From Clostridia bacterium (GTDB taxonomy: Bacteria; Bacillota_E; SLMV01; PUMD01): a DNA stretch of 6,918 bases. The number at the start of each line of letters is the position of its first letter. Position 1 is the stretch's first letter. Positions 1 to 4,355 of the stretch are shown here, in pieces. The stretch is from positions 1 through 6,918 of the forward strand of contig PWUB01000091.1 of the NCBI GenBank assembly GCA_003563755.1. The letters run 5' to 3'. The translations under genes and the position numbers were made by a program. Below the pieces are notes generated by a model. It did no database searches. It was given only the letters and a program-made list of their open reading frames with translations, and was not told the DNA's origin.

Positions 1-521
1 CCGAGCTGAAACCCGACGTCGTCCTGATGGACATCGCCATGCCGGTTATGGACGGCCTGGAGGCAACCAGGCGGATAACCGAGAATCACCCCGATGTGAA
101 GATACTGGTCCTCACCCAGTACAACGACAAGGAATACGTGTTTCCCATCATCGAGGCGGGAGCCCTCGGATTCTTGAGCAAGACCGCCGCGTCCTCGGAG
201 CTCATCACTGGTATCCGCGCCGTCAGCAAGGGCAACTCCTACCTGTCACCCTCCATAGCGCGTTTCTTGGTCGACGCCTACCGGTCCGACGGGGGCGTGA
301 CGAGGACCCACGACCCCTACGACGATTTGACCAGGCGGGAACGGGAAGTCCTGAAGCTGCTCGCGGAGGGGTACACGGCCCGGGAGATCGGCGAGATGCT
401 GAACCTCAGCATAAAGACCATAGACGGCTACCGGTCCAACCTCATGGGAAAACTGGACCTGAAAAACCGAGTGGAGCTGGTGAAGTACGCCCTCAGGAAA
501 GGCGTGACAACCTTAGAGTAG
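1..521 (+). CDS. NarL/FixJ (LuxR-type) response regulator, 5'-truncated by window edge
   Basis: This is a two-component DNA-binding response regulator whose beginning lies before the window. The reading frame is open from base 3 (E-L-K-P-D-V-V-L, then M-D-I-A-M-P), so the ATG at 27 is an internal methionine and not the start. About 45 residues of the receiver domain, including the acidic pocket, are missing. The visible receiver has the phospho-acceptor Asp in MDIAMP, the conserved Thr in LVLTQY and the conserved Lys in FLSKTA. A short linker is followed by a LuxR-type helix-turn-helix (LTRREREVLKLLAEGYT, then EIGEMLNLSIKTIDGYRSNL), ending with the stop at 519-521. The family usually activates or represses transcription when phosphorylated by a sensor kinase. 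No kinase is visible, so signal and targets are unknown. It converges on the metF cluster and is not part of that transcript. Confidence 0.93.
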   Translation, partial: ELKPDVVLMDIAMPVMDGLEATRRITENHPDVKILVLTQYNDKEYVFPIIEAGALGFLSKTAASSELITGIRAVSKGNSYLSPSIARFLVDAYRSDGGVTRTHDPYDDLTRREREVLKLLAEGYTAREIGEMLNLSIKTIDGYRSNLMGKLDLKNRVELVKYALRKGVTTLE

Positions 522-568
522 GGAGAGCGGCATCTCCCGAAATCTCACACGAAGAAATACCGCTCTCC
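521..568. terminator. Possible bidirectional terminator/hairpins in convergent spacer (weak)
   Basis: The 71 bases between the two convergent stop codons contain a perfect 9-bp inverted repeat: GGAGAGCGG at 522-530 and CCGCTCTCC at 560-568, with a 29-base loop. A competing compact hairpin, GGGAGA (521-526) with TCTCCC (533-538) and a 6-base loop, uses the same left arm. The position suits termination of both the response regulator and the metF transcript. Neither side has a clear T-tract, so a classic intrinsic terminator is not established. A further 5-bp repeat, GTTGT/ACAAC, lies at 571-585, nearest the metF stop. Confidence 0.35.
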
Positions 569-592
569 ATGTTGTGCCGTACAACCCTCGCC

Positions 593-1477
593 CTACAGTC
601 CCGCAGCCTCCAGGATGTCGGGCACGGCCTCTTCCGCATTGATGGCCATGATGTGCACCCCGTCACACAGCGAACGTTCCTTGATCGTCCTTATCAGGCG
701 GGCTGCGATCTCCACTCCCGCCGAGCGTGCCCCGCCCTTCGGGGCGGCGGCCATCTCGTCCAGGAGGTCCTGGGGCACCTCTATTCCGGGCACGTTGTTG
801 TGAACGAAGCGGGCCATCCTCGGTGAGGTCAGAAGCAAAATCCCCGCCAGGATCTTCACATCGAACTGCCTGGCATGATCCATGAACTCCTCGAAGGCAT
901 CCATTTCGAAGATCGCCTGGGTCTGGAAGAACTCGGCACCAGCCTCCACCTTCTTGTCGAACTTCATGAGCTGGGGCCAGACGGGATCCGCCCCGGGTGT
1001 GACCACCGCTCCGGCACAGAAGTCCAGCTCCCCGCTCAGCTTGTTGCCGCCGGCATCCTGCCCTGACTCCATCTGCCGGACGAGGTGTAAAAACTGGACC
1101 GAGTCCAAATCGAAGACTCCCTTGGCCTCGGTGTTGTCTCCCACCGTGACCGCATCGCCGGTGAGGCAGAGGACGTTCCTCAGGCCCCGGGTGTATGCGA
1201 AGAGAAGGTCCCCCTGCAGGGCCAGTCGGTTGCGGTCCCGGCAGGTCATCTGCAGGATCGGTTCGCCGCCCGCCTCCTTGATCGCCAGGCAGCCGGCGAG
1301 GGACGAGAGCCTCATGACCGAACTCTGGTGATCGGTCACGTTCATGGCATCGACCTTGTCCACCAGGAGATCTATGTGGTGAAGCATCTCCTGCACGTCT
1401 GTTCCCTTGGGCGGCGCAACTTCACACGTCACCACGAACTTGTCTGAGTTTAGCGCTTCTCTGAACCGGGAGCTCAT
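593..1477 (-). CDS. metF: Methylenetetrahydrofolate reductase (MetF)
   Basis: This FAD-dependent TIM-barrel enzyme reduces 5,10-methylene-THF to 5-methyl-THF, the last folate step of the Wood-Ljungdahl methyl branch (or of methionine synthesis). The 294-residue product matches the length of bacterial short-form MetF. Visible family marks are the catalytic Glu in VTCEVAPPKG (E19, equivalent to E. coli E28), the LTGD motif (D108, equivalent to D120), FFQTQAIFE near residues 183-191 (folate/flavin side), and GVHIMAIN near 273-280. The ATG at 1477 is preceded by an AAGGGA ribosome site with 8-base spacing. It overlaps the metV stop in an ATGA, implying translational coupling. Pairing with MetV is typical of acetogen-type enzymes in which MetF does not take hydride from NAD(P)H directly but gets electrons through partner Fe-S subunits. 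The cluster ends here. Confidence 0.95.
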   Translation of the reverse strand: MSSRFREALNSDKFVVTCEVAPPKGTDVQEMLHHIDLLVDKVDAMNVTDHQSSVMRLSSLAGCLAIKEAGGEPILQMTCRDRNRLALQGDLLFAYTRGLRNVLCLTGDAVTVGDNTEAKGVFDLDSVQFLHLVRQMESGQDAGGNKLSGELDFCAGAVVTPGADPVWPQLMKFDKKVEAGAEFFQTQAIFEMDAFEEFMDHARQFDVKILAGILLLTSPRMARFVHNNVPGIEVPQDLLDEMAAAPKGGARSAGVEIAARLIRTIKERSLCDGVHIMAINAEEAVPDILEAAGL

Positions 1478-2139
1478 TTGTCTATCCCTTCTTCTGCGGT
1501 GAAGCTGATGAGCTTAGGCACCAGCGTCACGTGGTAGTTGCGCGGCGGATGGTACTTAGTCATCAGGTCGAGCCTGTTCTGGGCCTTGAGCCGCTCGTAT
1601 ATGAGGGTGAAGGCACAGTCCTTCTCGGGATCGACTTCACACTTGCCGTGGCTGGTACCTCCACACGGTCCGTTGAGGAGCCCCTTGTGACACGCGGTCA
1701 GGGGACATATGCCGGCCGTCTCGCCGAGCACGCACTGTCCGCACTGGGCGCATACCTCCTGGAAGTAGCCCGGGGATTCCTCGAGGCCGATGAACAGGGT
1801 ATCCAGGGCCGGGATCGTGGGAAGATTGAAGTCTGAGGTAACTCGGTGCACGCCCAGGGCACAGGACATGACGAGCACGCAGTTGGCATACTGGAGGCCT
1901 TCCTCGGCGCTCCTGAAGTCTTCCTCCGTCATCTCGTCGCAGGCCGTGGGCAGGACAGCCCATCCCGTCACCCACTTGCCGAACCCCTTGATGATCTCCT
2001 GCATCTCCCTCACCTGGTCCACGCCGCCCGTCTTCGTCATGGTGGCGCAGGTACCACAGCCGACTATGTACAGCCGGTCAAAGGGCTCCACGTACGCTCT
2101 GATCTCCTCTATAGGTTTCTGCTTGGTTATGGACTTCAC
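1474..2139 (-). CDS. metV: MetV, iron-sulfur/zinc partner subunit of methylene-THF reductase
   Basis: This is the small partner of MetF in acetogen-type methylene-THF reductases (methylenetetrahydrofolate reductase C-terminal domain family). It binds Fe-S clusters and zinc and is thought to pass electrons to the MetF flavin. The 221-residue product is rich in cysteine. An N-terminal half has C28-x2-C31 in GCGTCATMTKTGG, C67 and C93. A C-terminal half has C130-x2-C133-x2-C136 (CAQCGQC), then C145, C150, C159, C167 and C175 around GICPLTACHKG and GPCGGTSHGKC. It starts with GTG at 2139, supported by a strong AGGAGG at 2147-2152 with 7-base spacing; no ATG start is available nearby. The stop overlaps the metF start by 4 bases. 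An 85-base gap separates it from nuoF upstream. Confidence 0.93.
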   Translation of the reverse strand: MKSITKQKPIEEIRAYVEPFDRLYIVGCGTCATMTKTGGVDQVREMQEIIKGFGKWVTGWAVLPTACDEMTEEDFRSAEEGLQYANCVLVMSCALGVHRVTSDFNLPTIPALDTLFIGLEESPGYFQEVCAQCGQCVLGETAGICPLTACHKGLLNGPCGGTSHGKCEVDPEKDCAFTLIYERLKAQNRLDLMTKYHPPRNYHVTLVPKLISFTAEEGIDK

Positions 2140-2146
2140 TCGCTCC

Positions 2147-2152
2147 CCTCCT
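2147..2152 (-). promoter_or_regulatory. Ribosome binding site of metV
   Basis: A perfect AGGAGG on the minus strand, 7 bases before the GTG at 2139, fixes metV's non-ATG start. It is the strongest Shine-Dalgarno in the window, consistent with independent translation initiation after the gap. Confidence 0.75.
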
Positions 2153-2201
2153 CGCAGTAGAGCAACCGGGTAATATCGGAATCGGCGAAGCAGGATGAGT
2201 G

Positions 2202-2219
2202 CTGAGGACTACCTCTCAG
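2202..2219 (-). other. Small hairpin in the nuoF-metV gap
   Basis: Just after the nuoF stop, CTGAG (2202-2206) and CTCAG (2215-2219) can pair. An alternative inner pairing is GAGG (2204-2207) with CCTC (2212-2215) around a 4-base loop. No T-tract follows on the minus strand. I saw no convincing promoter in 2140-2224. It may be a weak RNA structure at a processing point, or chance. Confidence 0.2.
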
Positions 2220-2224
2220 AGCAG

Positions 2225-3865
2225 TCACGTGACCAGCTCCCGTCTCTGCACCGTCATCGGACAGACTCCCGCCGGACATTCACCGTGCAGGACGTGGGCC
2301 TCGTACTCCTCGCGGAAGTGGCGGAGAGCTGCCATCACGGGGTTGGTGCAGGTCTGACCCAGTCCGCAGAGAGAACCGAGCCGCATCGTCTCGGAGAGGT
2401 TCTCCAGCAGGTCGAGGTCAGAGGCGACTCCCTGCCCCCGGGATATCCGCGTCAGTATCTCCACCATCTGCCTGCCTCCCAGTCGACACGGCGCACACTT
2501 GCCGCAGGACTCCGAGAGGGCAAAGCTCATGAAGTAACGGGCTATGTCCACCATGCAGGCATCCTCGTCGAGGACCAGCATTCCCCCCGATCCCACGGTG
2601 GAACCAACGGCCTGCAGGCTTTCGTAATCGGCGGTGGTGTCCAGGAGGTGCGCCGGCACCGAGCCGCCGGCCGGGCCCCCGGTGTGCACGGCCTTGACCT
2701 TCCTGCCACCTTCGATGCCGCCGCCGATCTTGATGATGGTGGAAAGCGGCGTACCCATGGGAACCTCGACGAGCCCACTGTAGCGGATGCTGCCCGCCAG
2801 GGCGAAAACCGCAGTCCCCGAGCTCTGTTCCGTTCCCAGGCCTGAAAACCATTCCGCCCCCCGATCCAGGATGATGGGTATGAAGGCCAGGGTCTTGACG
2901 TTATTGATGACCGTCGGCTTGTCGTCCAGTCCTGCATCCGTCGGGAAGGGAGGCCTCGGCCTCGGCATGCCTCGCCTGCTCTCGATGGAGGCGAGGAGAG
3001 CCGTCTCCTCACCACACACGAAGGCACCGGCGCCCTCTTTCACTTTGAGGTCGAAGTCGAACCCGGAACCGAGTATGTCCTTTCCGAGGACTCCCCTCTG
3101 GCGCGCGTCGTCGATGGCCTTCCGCACCCGCCTGACGGCTATCGGATACTCGGTACGGATGTAGATGTAGCCCTGGCTGGCACCCATGGCGTAACCGCCG
3201 ATTATCATTCCCTCGACGACGGCATGCGGGTCGCCTTCCAGCACCGAACGGTCGGTGAAGGCCCCGGGATTGCCCTCGTCGGCGTTGCACACGATGTATT
3301 TCTGGTCACCGGGAGAGTTTCTGCAGAACTGCCACTTGAGTCCCGTCGGAAAGCCCGCCCCGCCGCGACCCCTGAGCCCGGATTCCTTGACTTCCTCTAT
3401 GACGTCCTCGGGTTCCATGGTGGAAAGCACCAGCTGCAGTGCTCCGTATCCGCCGCGGTCCACGTACTGCTCGATCTTTTCGGGATTGATGCGCCCGCAG
3501 TTTCTGAGGACGACCCGGTGCTGTCCCCTGTAAAAGTCCACATCAACGTATCGTGCGGCCACGTCCCCGCTCACAGGATCCCTGTGAAACAGGTGCTTGA
3601 CGGGCCGGCCGTGGTTCAGGTGCTCCCTCACTATGACCGGTACATCCTCCGGGCGGATCCCGTTGTAGAAGAACCGGGAGGGCTCGACCACCACGCTGGG
3701 TCCCCCCGAGCAGAGGCCGTGACCGTGGCAGCCGCTTATCTCCAGGGACACATGATCCAGGCCCAATTTCCGGATCTCCCTCTGAAAGGCCGCATACACA
3801 TCCTCGGCCCCACAGGAGACGCAGGGAGTCTCGTGACAGACGAAGACTCGATGAGGGGTTACCAT
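2225..3865 (-). CDS. nuoF: NuoF-like NAD(H)-binding FMN/Fe-S subunit (NuoF/HydB/HndC/FdhB family)
   Basis: This is the electron-entry subunit that exchanges hydride with NAD(P)H through FMN and passes electrons to Fe-S clusters. The 546-residue order of domains is: an N-terminal thioredoxin-like [2Fe-2S] domain with C10, C15/C18, C46 and C52 (GCHGHGLC); the glycine-rich FMN/NADH loop GRGGAGFPTGLKW at 166-178; the CNADEGNPGAF motif at 193-203; GAGAFVCGEETALL at 278-291; an SLBB region at about 355-410; and the [4Fe-4S] motif SCGKCAPC (C454, C457, C460) with C500. The protein stops soon after CPAGVC (530-535), where HydB/HndC relatives continue into a two-cluster ferredoxin domain. I prefer the ATG at 3865, which has GGAG 6 bases upstream and lies one base after the nuoE stop. 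A GTG at 3877 would add four residues and overlap nuoE. Soluble NADH dehydrogenase, hydrogenase and formate dehydrogenase complexes all use this subunit, so partners decide its role. Confidence 0.93.
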   Translation of the reverse strand: MVTPHRVFVCHETPCVSCGAEDVYAAFQREIRKLGLDHVSLEISGCHGHGLCSGGPSVVVEPSRFFYNGIRPEDVPVIVREHLNHGRPVKHLFHRDPVSGDVAARYVDVDFYRGQHRVVLRNCGRINPEKIEQYVDRGGYGALQLVLSTMEPEDVIEEVKESGLRGRGGAGFPTGLKWQFCRNSPGDQKYIVCNADEGNPGAFTDRSVLEGDPHAVVEGMIIGGYAMGASQGYIYIRTEYPIAVRRVRKAIDDARQRGVLGKDILGSGFDFDLKVKEGAGAFVCGEETALLASIESRRGMPRPRPPFPTDAGLDDKPTVINNVKTLAFIPIILDRGAEWFSGLGTEQSSGTAVFALAGSIRYSGLVEVPMGTPLSTIIKIGGGIEGGRKVKAVHTGGPAGGSVPAHLLDTTADYESLQAVGSTVGSGGMLVLDEDACMVDIARYFMSFALSESCGKCAPCRLGGRQMVEILTRISRGQGVASDLDLLENLSETMRLGSLCGLGQTCTNPVMAALRHFREEYEAHVLHGECPAGVCPMTVQRRELVT

Positions 3866-3866
3866 G

Positions 3867-4355
3867 TCAATCTCCACCCCTCTCCCGCAGCAGCTGCTTG
3901 ATCCGATCCGGCGTCATGCCTCCGTACACCTTGCCGTCGATTACCACGTTGGGGGCCAACCCGCAGGCTCCCACGCAGGGAACCGTCTCGAGGGCGAAGC
4001 GCAGGTCGCGGGTGGATTCCCCTTCCCGTATTCCCAGGGTCTCCTTGACGGCTTCCAGCACCCCGGATCCCCCGCACACGTGACAGGCGGTACCGCTGCA
4101 CACCCTCACGATCGTGCGCCCCCGGGGCTCATCCCGGAGCTCACCGTAAAAGGATATGACTCCCTGGATCTCGCTCGGAAACAGTCCCAGGGCCTCCGAG
4201 ATCAGGTCGATGCACTCAGGTGGAACGTACCCTATTTTCCCCTGTATCTCCTGCAGTACCGGTATCAGCGGCCAGCGTTCTCCCACGTAGGCCTCGAGGA
4301 TGTCCTCGACTATCCTTCGATAGACTCGCGAGGGGGTCCTGGTCTCAGCGCCCAT
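3867..4355 (-). CDS. nuoE: NuoE-like [2Fe-2S] thioredoxin-fold subunit
   Basis: This is the 24-kDa-type subunit that accompanies NuoF in complex I, NAD-dependent hydrogenases and NAD-dependent formate dehydrogenases. The 162-residue length is normal. An N-terminal helical part contains the family signature around LQEIQGKIGYVPPE. The C-terminal thioredoxin fold carries the four [2Fe-2S] ligands C86, C91, C127 and C131 in the motifs VCSGTACHVCG and VPCVGACGLAPN. The start ATG at 4353-4355 overlaps the end of the upstream Fdh-like gene by 11 bases, and the stop lies one base before the preferred nuoF ATG, so all three are very likely cotranslated parts of one cytoplasmic complex. No signal peptide or membrane segment is visible. 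Confidence 0.95.
   Translation of the reverse strand: MGAETRTPSRVYRRIVEDILEAYVGERWPLIPVLQEIQGKIGYVPPECIDLISEALGLFPSEIQGVISFYGELRDEPRGRTIVRVCSGTACHVCGGSGVLEAVKETLGIREGESTRDLRFALETVPCVGACGLAPNVVIDGKVYGGMTPDRIKQLLRERGGD
3872..3878 (-). promoter_or_regulatory. Ribosome binding site deciding the nuoF start
   Basis: Minus-strand GGTGGAG lies inside the last codons of nuoE. Its GGAG core (3872-3875) sits 6 bases before the ATG at 3865, better spacing than that available for the upstream GTG at 3877. Confidence 0.55.

Noticed and set aside
27..29. ATG as the start of the response regulator
   Set aside because: The preceding codons read E-L-K-P-D-V-V-L, the usual strand before the phospho-Asp, so this Met is internal.
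2171..2176. TAATAT as a promoter -10 element in the gap before metV
   Set aside because: On the relevant minus strand it reads ATATTA with no fitting -35 at the right distance.
2195..2845. Plus-strand open frame of 216 codons starting in the nuoF-metV gap
   Set aside because: Mostly antisense to nuoF, with a composition rich in His/Arg/Gly typical of shadow frames and no domain.
3224..3901. Plus-strand open frame of 225 codons opposite nuoF/nuoE
   Set aside because: Shadow of two well-supported genes, with no motif of its own.
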